NCBI GenBank assembly: GCA_903995115.1
Contig: LR877156.1
Span: 682,001 to 746,000 of the forward strand
DNA: 64,000 bases
Direction: 5' to 3'
From: Angomonas deanei
Taxonomy: Eukaryota > Euglenozoa > Kinetoplastea > Trypanosomatida > Trypanosomatidae
Below are positions 10,033 to 19,851 of the stretch, piece after piece. Under the pieces are notes generated by a model. The model made no database searches and had not been told where the DNA came from. It saw nothing but the letters and a program-made list of their open reading frames with translations. Position 1 is the stretch's first letter; each line of letters begins with the position of its first letter. Both the position numbers and the translations under genes were made by a program.

Positions 10033-10295
10033 TTGTTCTACGAAATACTTTAGCTAATAAGAGAAGCGTGTCGTATATACAGAAGAAGAGGGGAGGTAAA
10101 CTTGCACTGTGGTTCAGCAAGCGGGAAAAGGACACTCCCAACACGCTGGTAAAATCGGACAACGAAGAAGATAATCATTTGACGGAACGAAAAAAAAAAA
10201 AAAAAACACTATACTATTTGCTATCACTAAACTAGTCCTAAAACGGAAATACCTTACGGCTATTATTTTACAGAAAATTCTAAACGTCCTATCCC

Positions 10296-11165
10296 CTATT
10301 CCTGTTTTAGGGGTCCCTGGTACAGATACTTCATTTCGGGGCGAGCCTTAATCGAAGGAACCTCGCCGTCCCTCGTCTGGTAGTACCTACCACCGTTATC
10401 ACGGAAGGCGGTGCGCAGAGGGGCGGTGGTGAGGAAGTAGGGATTCTTACGCAGAGGGTAGTCGGTCTGCTTCCCGAAGGAGGGCTCCCACGCGGGAATC
10501 CAGCAGGCAGAAAACAAGTTAAAGTTTTCGCCCGGTCGAATGCCGTAGACGTGGTAGTCGAACCGACGGCACCACTCCTTCTTGTAGGTGGCATACTTTT
10601 CCCACAGCGCCTTCTTCTGTTCCAGTCGCTCCTTTGTTTCTAATACGCCAAACTTCCGGCATTCGTAGTCGTTGGGCATGTATCCGGATAAGCGGAAAAC
10701 ACTGCGATAGAGAAACATGAGCTCACACAGCACAAACGTACCAAACCCGATGGTGGCTTTTGTCACCGTCACTGTTCTCGCATACCGCATGGACGCCTTG
10801 GAGCTCAGCCAGTAGTGGTAGGTGAATCCCGCCGCTACGCTAATGCCGTGCTCGTACCAGCGAAGACCACGCGCGGCGTCGTAAAAGGTTGGGGCGGTTT
10901 CTACTACCGGGTACGGGGTGCCGAGCATGTGATAGGTCAGGTTAAAATTAGTGTAGTCCGAGTTCGCAATTCCATTGTAGATCTCGTTACGGCGGTCAAT
11001 CCGCATTGCCGTCCGCCACAGCTGAAACGACTTCCAGGCTAACTTTTCTTGGTCGGTGAGGTCTCTGTTTTCACTCGCCGCATATCTGGTGTGCTCGGTT
11101 GCAATGAAGATGGGACGTCCCGCGTCATCTACACCGCCCGTTCCTAACTGCTCCGCCGACGCCAT
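10296..11165 (-). CDS. Unrecognised two-span membrane protein, probably mitochondrial
   Basis: A 289-residue protein I do not recognise. Two hydrophobic segments (about residues 108-125 and 137-157) separate a polar N-terminal domain from a C-terminal domain rich in aromatic residues, Lys and Arg, with motifs such as W-E-K-Y-A-T-Y-K-K-E-W and Y-G-I-R-P-G-E-N-F. Its composition resembles lineage-specific subunits of kinetoplastid respiratory complexes or ATP synthase. That resemblance is only stylistic, so function is left open. It starts with a clear ATG at 11163-11165. Confidence 0.7.
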   Translation of the reverse strand: MASAEQLGTGGVDDAGRPIFIATEHTRYAASENRDLTDQEKLAWKSFQLWRTAMRIDRRNEIYNGIANSDYTNFNLTYHMLGTPYPVVETAPTFYDAARGLRWYEHGISVAAGFTYHYWLSSKASMRYARTVTVTKATIGFGTFVLCELMFLYRSVFRLSGYMPNDYECRKFGVLETKERLEQKKALWEKYATYKKEWCRRFDYHVYGIRPGENFNLFSACWIPAWEPSFGKQTDYPLRKNPYFLTTAPLRTAFRDNGGRYYQTRDGEVPSIKARPEMKYLYQGPLKQE

Positions 11166-11494
11166 TTCTTACAAGAACAAAACAAAACAAAAAACAAAAG
11201 TACTAATCTATTAAATAATACAAGAACAGAAGAAAGTGATGGAGAGTAGTACTTTAGTTTAACGAGTCTCAAGTTGAAGTTTCACGAAGTCACCAAGAAT
11301 AGAAAAGCACTGGCAAACAATAATCATAAAATACAAAAAAAAGCTGTAAAAGTTGTGTATATAAATCGATCTTTTTGTATGTTTTGCTAAGATATAAAAC
11401 AAAGTGCAATAGAGCAAAAAAAAAAAAATGCGCATGACTTTAACCGATAGTAACCATAAAAAAAAGTCAGCGGTGTACATCAATGAAAAGATAA
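11166..11494. other. AT-rich intergenic spacer
   Basis: Contains short A-runs on the plus strand and no convincing gene on either strand. It probably holds the trans-splice signal for the 10296-11165 gene and the 3' UTR of the glycerol-3-phosphate dehydrogenase gene. Confidence 0.5.
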
Positions 11495-13317
11495 CTATGC
11501 ACTTGCTCTGAAGGTTTGTAATACACGGATGGCATTGTTTTTCTCAGAAGCGATTTTCCCGCTACCCCAATTCAGTGTTTGGCCCATCAAGTCGGCCACG
11601 CGATCCACACTTTGCTCCGCCGCCGCCACATCGACAAACGCCATACGAGTGCGGTGGGTCAAGAAGTCCGCTACGCTGTCACAGTGCTCATTGTTAGCCA
11701 CCCACACCACCTCGGACTCCACCACAGGGGAGTTGGGAGAGAGCTTCTTGAGCAGCGCACCATCTTTTTGCAGGGCAAGCTCCATCACCCCATTGACGGC
11801 ATCCCCATAGTTACTGCGCCAGTGATCGTAGACCTCCTTGGGAACAGGGCTACCGCGCGGGGGGCCGCCGGGACACTTTCCAAACGTCGGGCGCCGTACA
11901 GCACAACCTCGGGGGTGACACAGGCCTTCACCTTTTTATCAGCCAGCAACGAGCCACACAGTTTGTCTACGGCGTCCTCGGACATTTTGCGGTACGTGGT
12001 CCACTTGCCGCCGACAATGTTGAGCACGCGAGTACCCTCATCGATCGTGATGAGGTGCTCCCGTGAGATGTTTTCCGTGGCGCCAGACTTTATGTTCTGT
12101 GGGGCCGCCAGGGGGCGGATGCCGGACCACGCGGAGAGCACGGCGGAGGAGGGGACGGGACCCGTGAAGGGTTCAATGTTTTTGACGAGAAAGTCCACAT
12201 CCGACTGCGACGGCTGCGGTAGTTCCGTCACCTCACACTTGTGGTCCGTCGTCCCCAGGAGGCACCCACCTTGCCAGGGAATCGCAAAGACCACACGACC
12301 GTCGGAGGAAGGCACAATCATGGCCTCCTGTGTCTTGGGGCAGTACTTTCGGTCAATCACAATGTGTGTCCCGAGGGAGGGGACCATGTTCACGTGGCGT
12401 GCCTCCTTCTCGACGAGCTTCTCCACCTCCCCGGTGAACGGGCCGCCCGCGTTGACGATAGACCGCGTATACACCTCAAACGTCTTGTTTTCCTTCCTGT
12501 CGACGATCGTACACTTGACGAGCGGCGTCGGTCCGTCGGTCACGGGCTTCATTTCGACCAGTTTGGCGTAATTGACCGTCGACGCCCCGTAAGAGGCAGC
12601 TGTCATGGCGACGGCGTAGTTCAGCCGTGCGTCGTTCATTTGGCCGTCAAAGTAGCGCACCGCCCCCAGCAAAGGGCTGTTATCCCCGTCGGTCGTCTTC
12701 AGAATAGGATAGTCCTTCAGCACTTCATAGGGGGCGACAAAGCCAGAGTACTCCAAGGTGCCACCAAACATGGCGGCAATGATATCGTACACTTTCGTCC
12801 CTATCCAGTACAGTCCCGCGTCATAGGGGTGATAGCAAGGAATCAGGGTTGGGAGACTGTGGCACAGGTGGGGGGCCTGGTGAATCATAATTGTCCGCTC
12901 CCGCAGTGCCTCCGCCACGAGCATCAGCTGGCCGGGGTCTAACTGGAACACTGCTTTTTCGAGGTACCGGATACCGCCATGGATTAACTTTGTACTTTTG
13001 CTGCTAGTGCCGCTCGCGTAATCGTTCATCTCCACCAGACCAACCGTCAAGCCTCGCAGGGTCGCATCGAGGGCAACCCCACTCCCCACGCTGCCGCCGC
13101 CAACGACTAGCACATCGAGCGGGTGGTCCGGGCTGTTGTGGGATTTTAGAGATTCCACGCAATCGTCGCGTGACGGTAGGTGATCAAACTTAAACGGAGG
13201 GCACTTGGTGGGATTGAATTTTCGTTGTGTGTAGGACGGGTTCGTGTAGGTAAAGCCCACAAGGCCACAGAATCCGACCGTTCCACCCGCAAGAGCAATT
13301 TTAAAGAGGGAGGCCAT
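11495..13317 (-). CDS. Mitochondrial FAD-dependent glycerol-3-phosphate dehydrogenase, split by one frame shift
   Basis: This enzyme oxidises glycerol-3-phosphate to dihydroxyacetone phosphate and passes electrons to ubiquinone at the inner mitochondrial membrane. It has an N-terminal hydrophobic segment (about 5-25), the Rossmann motif V-V-G-G-G-S-V-G-S-G, the family signature S-T-K-L-I-H-G-G-I-R-Y-L-E and G-G-K-W-T-T-Y-R. The last 100 residues, the DAO_C domain, lie in another frame (11495-11788). The join falls at the G6 run 11859-11864, where one more base gives a continuous V-Y-D-H-W-R-S-N-Y-G-D-A-V-N-G. The whole would be about 607 residues, normal for the family without EF-hands. The frame change most likely reflects a consensus error. 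Confidence 0.93.
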
Positions 13318-13735
13318 TTATGCTGAACAAGTTTTTTTTCTCTTTTTTTTGAAGAGAGAATCGATACAATAACTAAACTAAAAAAAAAAAGGAGTTTCCT
13401 TTACGGCAAAAAAAAAAAAAAAGAAGAATAAAAAAAAACAGAGATGTAATGCTTTTTTAGCAGATAGAAGCATACACATGCACCCACATGAGCATACGGT
13501 AAAAATATATAAAATATATACAAAGAACTTTCAAACCGAGTGATATATAGTAGAAGAAAACTCAAAAACGAGAAGCACGGGGGCAAAAAAGCGCCATAAA
13601 AAAAAAAAAAAACGACGTCAACACTAGTAATAATAGAAAACGAAAAACGACGATTGCCTACGAGTCCGTGAGGGTATCCTTTTTGTGCATGTCAGATGGT
13701 TGTTGAGGGAGAATAGGAGATGTACACCCCATCCC
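13318..13735. other. AT-rich intergenic spacer with A-runs
   Basis: Several plus-strand A-runs of 8-15 bases, that is, pyrimidine tracts in transcription sense, lie upstream of the 13736-14134 gene. No further gene or RNA is apparent. Confidence 0.5.
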
Positions 13736-14134
13736 TTAACTATCGCGGTGGGGGCACGTTGGTCGGTGATAGCCGTATTTCGCCGCGATGCAGTCACAAT
13801 CGGTGATAATAACTCGTTCCCTCACCGTGTTGTCCCCAAACAAGGACGAGAAGTAGGCAAACACAGGATAGAGAAGGCCCTTATTGGTGTTGGCATCTTC
13901 GGTCAAGATGTGTTGATGAATAAATTCCCTCGACAGCCGCGACTCCTCTTCCCTCAGCCGATCGTGGTTCACGCGTGACTCCTCCTCCAGCCGCGCCGCG
14001 GTCCGCCTAAGACGCTCACTCTCCGTGAGGATGTCATCTTCGGTAATGATAATCCAGCTACTGTCGCTTTCCCCCTCCTGGTGTTCTGAGACATCCGCCG
14101 CAATGGTGCGGGAGTTCTCGCTTAGGGTTTGCAT
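13736..14134 (-). CDS. Unrecognised small protein with C-terminal Cys/His cluster
   Basis: A 132-residue protein without a family I can name. An acidic N-terminus leads into a charged helical stretch rich in Glu and Arg (about 40-75), then a hydrophobic patch (Y-P-V-F-A-Y-F-S-S-L-F). The C-terminus has two Cys followed by H and C-P-H (C-D-C-I-A-A-K-Y-G-Y-H-R-P-T-C-P-H), which could bind a metal. ATG start at 14132-14134. The coding status rests on frame length, amino-acid composition and position between two genes of the unit. Confidence 0.6.
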   Translation of the reverse strand: MQTLSENSRTIAADVSEHQEGESDSSWIIITEDDILTESERLRRTAARLEEESRVNHDRLREEESRLSREFIHQHILTEDANTNKGLLYPVFAYFSSLFGDNTVRERVIITDCDCIAAKYGYHRPTCPHRDS

Positions 14135-14306
14135 TCAATGGATGAATAATTGAAAAGAAAAACCACTAACTGACTTTCAGAAAATAGAGGGAGGGAGACA
14201 TCACTATAACATATAACAGTGTTAACCAACCGAGAGAAACACATACCAAGCTTTCACACATCTGAAATTAAATTTACGTCTGTATTGTGTTGATGTGTGT
14301 ATATCG

Positions 14307-15279
14307 TTACACAAGGCTGTCCATTTCAAAGAATTCCTCTCTGACCTCGCTGGAAACGAGCGACGGCGGTGGGAAAAGAGTCCGCATCAAGTTTTGATAC
14401 ACCAGGCGAGGGTGTAGGAGCACCGAACACGAATTTTGACTCCGCTTCGACTCCCTTCTCGTCTTGGACGCTAACGTGAGATACAAATACAGACACGCCA
14501 TCCCTCCCACCATCAGCAAGGTGCACAAATCGACCAACAGCATCAATAGCCCTACCGTGTATTGAAATCCCATGATGTCATCTCCCCTCGCCGGATCCCG
14601 TCGTCTTTGCCCGGGCAGCAAGGGCCGTGGGGAGGTCGATGTGGTGGAAGTGGTGGGGGAACGTGGGATCCTGCCGGTGGAGAGGGCGATGATGTAGCGT
14701 ATCATCCAACTAATACCAAAGCACAGGGCGATAGAGACCATTTGTAGGAACAGGGTGAAAAAACGCAAAGTTCGAATACCGACACAGCCACCCAACACCC
14801 CACAGTGGTGGTCGTGCTCCAACACGCAGACGTTGCAGTCGTAGCAATGGGCGGCCCTGCGCGGTCGACGAATCAGACAAACCTTACAGAACACATGCGT
14901 CTTATCGTCGCCCAGGGGGTCCACTTCGCCTGGCAGAAGCCTCGGATATATCCCAGGGTCGGAGACCGTAATTTGAAACGCACTGATGAACCCCGCCAAT
15001 CACCAAAAATAATACAAAGTAGTACTCCAGGCGACCTAGAATGCTCCAGCACAGATAAATATTCATAATGACAATGGCCGAAGTAAAAATAAAAGGGCAC
15101 AGGAACATGTACCCATCCGGAGAGAGGAACCACTCTCGTCCACAGCACTTTTTCCGCCGTATCTTGCCCGTGCACTTGCCAGGGTTTCTACGGCTCATAA
15201 AGTCTACATGTGGTGGGCCCATCTCCCCTTCTCCTTCGTATACTACCACGCCGTCGCCTTCCACTTTCGTTGCAGACAT
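14307..15279 (-). CDS. DHHC protein S-acyltransferase 1, split by one frame shift
   Basis: An integral-membrane palmitoyltransferase. The N-terminal frame (from 15279) carries two hydrophobic spans. The second frame carries the Cys-rich domain F-C-K-V-C-L-I-R-R-P-x-R-A-x-H-C and the catalytic D-H-H-C, then two further spans, matching the usual four-helix topology. The pieces join near the C4 run 14991-14994, where one fewer base gives a continuous V-I-G-G-F-I-S-A-F and the D-P-G-I-x-P motif found ahead of the DHHC domain. The second frame has no ATG, which supports a single gene. A paralogue follows immediately upstream at 15471-16320. Substrates cannot be told. Confidence 0.88.
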
Positions 15280-15470
15280 TCGTATTGACTATTATTATTA
15301 TTCGGTTGCTATGTTTTTCTATGTACCTCCTTCTTCACAGGAAAGAGAGAGAAAAGAGATTTACTGGCAAATGATGTCGGCTGAGAAACCCTGTGGAGTG
15401 TTCGTAATGCGAAGATCTACTAAAAAACATAGACACGCAAAATGTACAATACACGCACCATTCCACTTCA

Positions 15471-16320
15471 TTACAGCCGTGATGGCTCCGCTTTGCACAC
15501 GTCTATCAAGTTGGTAAAAGCGATCACGGGTGCGGACAGCCAGCGGGTGACCCTCTGCCTTCCTTTGTTCTCTGAGGCAACCGGTACGATACCCCTCACT
15601 CGCGCCTCTCTCCAGGAAGTACCGCTGAGTGGGAGGATAATATACGTGATCGTCCCCGCCAGCACTGGGAGGAGTAGGGTTGCGATGAGCGCCATCACTA
15701 GTAAATGACCCAGTAGCTTAAAGGTGCAGTCCTGGTCAAACGCACGCCTCGCGGAGGGACTCCAGGTGCGGGCATTGTCTGGGGGCGGCCGTTTTTTCCA
15801 GTCTCCCTCTACTGGGAGACGCTTGAAAAGAGCGAATAAGAAGGAAAAGACCATAAAAAAATTGAGTGTTGGTGGTCAGCAAATATAAAATAAACCACCG
15901 CATACTCCGCCGTCCAATGCAGACACCCAACAGCTTGCAATGGTGATCATGACCAACAATGCACACGTCGCATGTGTAGCAGTGGTGTGTCCTCTCGGGC
16001 CGTTCCACCTTGCAGACACTGCAGACCTTACCCTCCGGCCTGCCCGCTGTCGCCTCCCCCACACCCAGCCGTCGCGGCAGAATACCCGGATCGGCGATCA
16101 AAAGCACCACCGCTGACCAATTATTAAGGAACACAATAAAGACCGAGAACGCCCACTCCGGCGACGACCACTGGTCGCTAGTGAAGTACGTGCACGCCAA
16201 GACGCTGAGGGCAGTTAAAAGATAGGAGAGGAGCCACACGTACGCATCTGGTGCGAGGGAGTAACCCAAGCCCAAGTAAAACCGGTTACCAAACACGTTT
16301 CTCAGTTGGACGGTGGACAT
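15471..16320 (-). CDS. DHHC protein S-acyltransferase 2, split by one frame shift
   Basis: A second palmitoyltransferase next to the first. It has two N-terminal spans, D-P-G-I-L-P, the zinc-binding V-C-S-V-C-K-V-x-R-P-x-R-T-H-H-C and catalytic D-H-H-C, then an F-I-L-Y-L-L span. The frame breaks at the A7 run 15855-15861. With one base fewer the text continues as Q-F-F-M-V-F-S-F-L-F into the frame ending at 15471, supplying the fourth membrane span and a cytosolic tail. Sequence similarity around the DHHC domain suggests a local duplication with copy 1, though the two are clearly diverged. Confidence 0.88.
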
Positions 16321-16634
16321 GCGGATTTCATTCTAATGTACAGAAAATTAGGATTGATAACACCGTTCTTCGTGATAGAAAAATGAGGGAGAGAGAGGGA
16401 TAGGCGCAAATATCAGCATGAATCTTTCTTTTTATCACTACTTTCACAACTGGAAAAACGAACATTTAGTAAGACAAGAATTATTCTTTAAAAAAAAAAA
16501 GGAGAAACTCAAAAAATGGTAATGTAGGTACATTTTCTTCTATTTTTTTTTTTAAAAAAAGAAACAAAGAAAAACAAGAAAAGCTCTATTGGACACCCAC
16601 AATGGGGATTCATTACAAAACAATCTATACAGGA
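16321..16634. other. AT-rich spacer between histone H2B and DHHC genes
   Basis: Mixed A- and T-runs, no coding signal. It presumably contains the H2B 3' UTR and the splice/poly(A) signals of the DHHC 2 mRNA. I saw no canonical metazoan histone 3' stem-loop. Confidence 0.45.
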
Positions 16635-17066
16635 TTACAAACCACTCTTGTTGTGCTCTTCGTCAACGCGGGATAAGTCGTACTTGGCGACGGCCTTGGT
16701 GCACTCGCTCATGGCATGCTTGGTCAGTTCAGGGGGGAGTAAGAGACGGGCGGAGGTCTGAATCTCTCTGGCCGTCAGCGTGCGTACCTTGTTGACCTTG
16801 GCCACGTGGATCGCCTCGTACTGGATCTTGTTGAACATATCCTCAATGAAAGAAGAAAGGACACGGACGGAGGCCTTACTGATGGTGAGGGTCTTGTACA
16901 CCTGACGGAGAGAGCGCTGAATGTAAATCTTCCAGCTCTGCTTTCTCTTGTGGGATCTCTTTCTCTTTCCGCTGGTCGGCTTACCCGCCGCCTTGCCGGC
17001 AGACCGCTTTCCCTTACCCTTTCCTCCGAGAGGAATAGGTCTCTTTCCACCTTTGGTTGGGGGCAT
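16635..17066 (-). CDS. Histone H2B (possibly variant H2B.V)
   Basis: A 143-residue histone-fold protein. A Lys/Gly/Arg-rich N-terminal tail of about 45 residues precedes the fold, with I-Y-I-Q-R-S-L-R-Q-V, S-S-F-I-E-D-M-F-N-K-I, T-L-T-A-R-E-I-Q-T-S and L-P-P-E-L-T-K-H-A as expected for H2B. The usual terminus (T-K-A-V-A-K-Y) is followed by about 14 extra residues. Trypanosomatid core H2B is shorter, about 110 residues, while the H2B.V variant, which marks transcription start regions in T. brucei, is near this length. The identity as core or variant is unresolved. Only one copy is present. The start was taken at MPPTKG; a CAG two bases upstream could be the splice acceptor, which would leave a 1-nt 5' UTR, unless a more distal AG is used. 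Confidence 0.9.
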   Translation of the reverse strand: MPPTKGGKRPIPLGGKGKGKRSAGKAAGKPTSGKRKRSHKRKQSWKIYIQRSLRQVYKTLTISKASVRVLSSFIEDMFNKIQYEAIHVAKVNKVRTLTAREIQTSARLLLPPELTKHAMSECTKAVAKYDLSRVDEEHNKSGL

Positions 17067-17342
17067 TCTGAATGATGAAGTAAAAGGAAAAGGTAAAAAA
17101 GGTTTTCTAAAAGATGATACAAGAAAGGGGAAAAAAGGAGAAAGGAGAGAGAAAAGGAAAGAGAGTGTAAGTAATGAATGAAGGCCGGCCAGCAAACAGC
17201 AAGTCAGCAGCAACAACAAAAATATCTTGGAAAAAACGCCACTGCGTATTATAAATTGGAATGCGTCTTTAAACAATGCGCAAACGCCAAAAATACATAT
17301 ATATTATTACGCAACAGAATAGTGTGATAAATATACATTGTT

Positions 17343-19013
17343 TTACTTTCCGAATTTGGTGGTCTTTTTCGGCTTCGTTGAAGGGTCCAGCCCGGACACC
17401 CCGCAGCCGCCCTGTCGTCGGATGCGTTCGTCACAGGGCAAATCCTTTCCGTCACTGCTGGCCTGGCGAGCGGCCTCTTCCTTCAGTAGCTTCTCCCTCA
17501 TTGGAGACTTGGACCACTTGTCAGCGATGGCTAAGACTGCCTCTCTCAGAAAGGCGTACTCCTCGGGCACATTGTACACGAAGGCGCTGATACGGATGTA
17601 AAACCTTCCTTCCACTCGCTTAATGGGTACCTCAATATTGTACACGTCATGCAGAACGTCTTGAATGCATTTGGCGGTCATGACATTGTCTTGTAGTCCT
17701 TCTGGGATCTCGACCAAGGACATGAAAGGGGCACGGCGGGCCACCGTCCGCGACTTGAACGCCTTCGTCAGCATCTCCACCGCGGCGGCTAGCAGAGTGG
17801 TGCAGTAGGTACGGATGGTGTCGTAGTGGAAGGATTCCCAAAATTGGAGTGCCGCCGGGATCGCCAAGTACGATCCGTAGTCCCGTGTTCCATCCCAGAT
17901 AAACTCCGACAGCAGTCCCTCCCCAGCCCCGTGCGACAGCACAACGGTGTGCACCTTCTCCATCCACTCGCTGTGCACCCACATGAACCCAGACGACTTG
18001 GGCAGCGACAACCACTTGTGGAGGTTGCCGACAAACACGGTCGGCTGGCTGTTCTCGGGGAGCGCGTCAAAGTTGAGATCCAGTTGCAGAGGGGCATGCG
18101 CCCCGTCCACGATAATCTTGTGCACTCCACGGGCACGTAACATGGGGATGAGATGGGTGAACACCGGGAGGCAAAAGGCGGTGGTGGACGTTACATGATC
18201 GACTACAATGGTGGTACACCCTTGGGGGAGCTGCCTGCAGATTTCAGCGGATAGGGCCTCGTCGTCTCCCATCACACTCTCGTCGTGAATATAACTAAGA
18301 ATTTTAATTTCATGAAGACTCGCCCCGACTTCTTTGCAACGAAACCACATCATTTTATACACGGAAAGATACTCGGTGTCGAGAAATGCTACCACGTCGG
18401 AACTTTCAATAATCCGCATCGCGCTGTTCAAGCCAAACGTTGCATTTTGCAGCAGCACGACCTGACTGGGCGAGGCATGAAGGAAGGTGGCAAGGGAGCG
18501 GACGCTGTAGACCACCAGCGGCAGAAGATGACGGTCGACGAACTCCACCACCTCATTCTCCATCATCATTTCATAACGCTGCTTGATATAAACAGCCCCT
18601 GCCAATGCGCTCCCGAATGCGCCGTGGTTAATAAATATCATATCCTTTGCAATGTTAAAGTGCGTGTCGCGGATTGTCGCCCCGAATGGGCACGGCTCGG
18701 TGTTTTCGGTGGACTCCTCACTACGTGACCGCTTGCCTCCGGACAGTTTCTGCTGGGGGCCTGTCAACGTTTCCTGGAGCGCTTCAATTTCTCTCTTACT
18801 CAGTATTCTAGTGGCAAACTCGGGGAGGTTGCGTGGGACGCGGTATTCGCTTTGACTCTGTGCAATGAGATCCTCTACATTCTCCGAGTGAAAGGAGCCG
18901 AACCCTTCGTAGGCACTGATGGCCTGTTCGATGGGATGGCTCTCTCCCTCAGAGAGTATTTTTCGAAGCCTCTCCGGGATGGAGACTTGACCCCAATCAA
19001 CCGTGGATGTCAT
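17343..19013 (-). CDS. PLP-dependent class V aminotransferase-like enzyme (isopenicillin-N-epimerase/EgtE type)
   Basis: A 556-residue enzyme of PLP fold type I. Visible are I-N-H-G-A-F-G at the N-terminal side of the catalytic domain, as in the isopenicillin-N-epimerase-like group, D-H-V-T-S and V-D-G-A-H-A-P for PLP binding, and N-L-H-K-W with the likely Schiff-base lysine, then W-D-G-T-R-D. An N-terminal extension of about 130 residues and a basic C-terminal tail are additional. Members include cysteine lyases, desulfurases and the ergothioneine enzyme EgtE, so the exact reaction cannot be read from sequence. The ATG at 19011-19013 was chosen because the upstream extension is low complexity. 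Confidence 0.78.
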   Translation of the reverse strand: MTSTVDWGQVSIPERLRKILSEGESHPIEQAISAYEGFGSFHSENVEDLIAQSQSEYRVPRNLPEFATRILSKREIEALQETLTGPQQKLSGGKRSRSEESTENTEPCPFGATIRDTHFNIAKDMIFINHGAFGSALAGAVYIKQRYEMMMENEVVEFVDRHLLPLVVYSVRSLATFLHASPSQVVLLQNATFGLNSAMRIIESSDVVAFLDTEYLSVYKMMWFRCKEVGASLHEIKILSYIHDESVMGDDEALSAEICRQLPQGCTTIVVDHVTSTTAFCLPVFTHLIPMLRARGVHKIIVDGAHAPLQLDLNFDALPENSQPTVFVGNLHKWLSLPKSSGFMWVHSEWMEKVHTVVLSHGAGEGLLSEFIWDGTRDYGSYLAIPAALQFWESFHYDTIRTYCTTLLAAAVEMLTKAFKSRTVARRAPFMSLVEIPEGLQDNVMTAKCIQDVLHDVYNIEVPIKRVEGRFYIRISAFVYNVPEEYAFLREAVLAIADKWSKSPMREKLLKEEAARQASSDGKDLPCDERIRRQGGCGVSGLDPSTKPKKTTKFGK

Positions 19014-19016
19014 TCC

Positions 19017-19040
19017 AATAATAATAATAATAATAATAGA
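19017..19040. repeat. (AAT)n microsatellite
   Basis: Perfect AAT units just upstream of the start codon of the aminotransferase gene, followed by an A-run. It falls within the likely 5' UTR or splice-signal region. Confidence 0.9.
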
Positions 19041-19561
19041 AAAAAAAAAAAAACTGTGAAGATCCGGTAATAATAGTAACAATAATAAAAAGGTTAAAAA
19101 ATTAGTGGTACACGATACTTTGCATATACAACACCAGCAAAAGCTAATACGACAAATGCAAGACTTTACCCAAATGAAGAAAAAACAAAAGAAAAAAAAT
19201 AGGGGAGAAAAGGAGATTTTCAGAAAAAATGGCCACGAAGGAATGTGTGCATCAAACGTAATCCTACAAGAATAGCACACAAAACGGCTCTCAGTTGACT
19301 TTAATTAATTTTCGATAACCCGATCAAGGACTGATGAGATTAACACAGTAATAATAGGGATAAAAATGAACACGAGCAAACGAAACCTAACAGCAATAAA
19401 ATTATATTCAAAAGTAGTGCAAAAAACAAAAAACAAAAAAAACAATACAACAGTTCCCCAAATGTGAGCGACAGTCCTCTCTCAGACGAAGGGTACAGAA
19501 ACGTAAGATAGGTCTCTCTCTATCTTCTCTCATGAGAACTGTTTTGCAATATAATATCTCC

Positions 19562-19587
19562 TTTATTATTATTATTATTATTATTTT
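19562..19587. repeat. (TTA)n microsatellite
   Basis: About eight TTA units inside the 838-bp spacer, equivalent to AAT on the other strand like the repeat at 19017. Confidence 0.9.
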
Positions 19588-19851
19588 TGCGTGTTGTCGT
19601 CAGAATTTACTGTCGGGAACAACTCTTTTTTTTTTTTTCTTTTTCGCTCAAATGTGCAGTAATAATGGTATCGATATTACAAATAATAATTAAAAAAAAA
19701 AAAAGCAACAAACAGAAAAAAAGGTGCGAAAACTAACAAAAAAAAAACAGAACTAGTGGACAAACGGCTTTTATTTCCTACCGGCGATGTGTGCTATGCG
19801 ACACGGTATACGATATTCATACGGAGGAATCCAAAGCCGTGTCCACAACTG

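Larger units (their letters stand above)
19014..19851. other. Longest gene-free stretch in the window (838 bp)
   Basis: AT-rich, with two trinucleotide repeats (19017-19040 and 19562-19587) and several A/T runs. One section (19449-19543) has an 8-bp inverted repeat enclosing a smaller one (AGATAG/CTATCT, 19505-19524), which might fold. No tRNA-like B box or coding frame was seen. Confidence 0.5.

Noticed and set aside
11579-12571. 330-codon plus-strand frame
   Set aside because: It is antisense to the glycerol-3-phosphate dehydrogenase gene, whose motifs are unmistakable; its own translation is His/Arg-rich with no domain.
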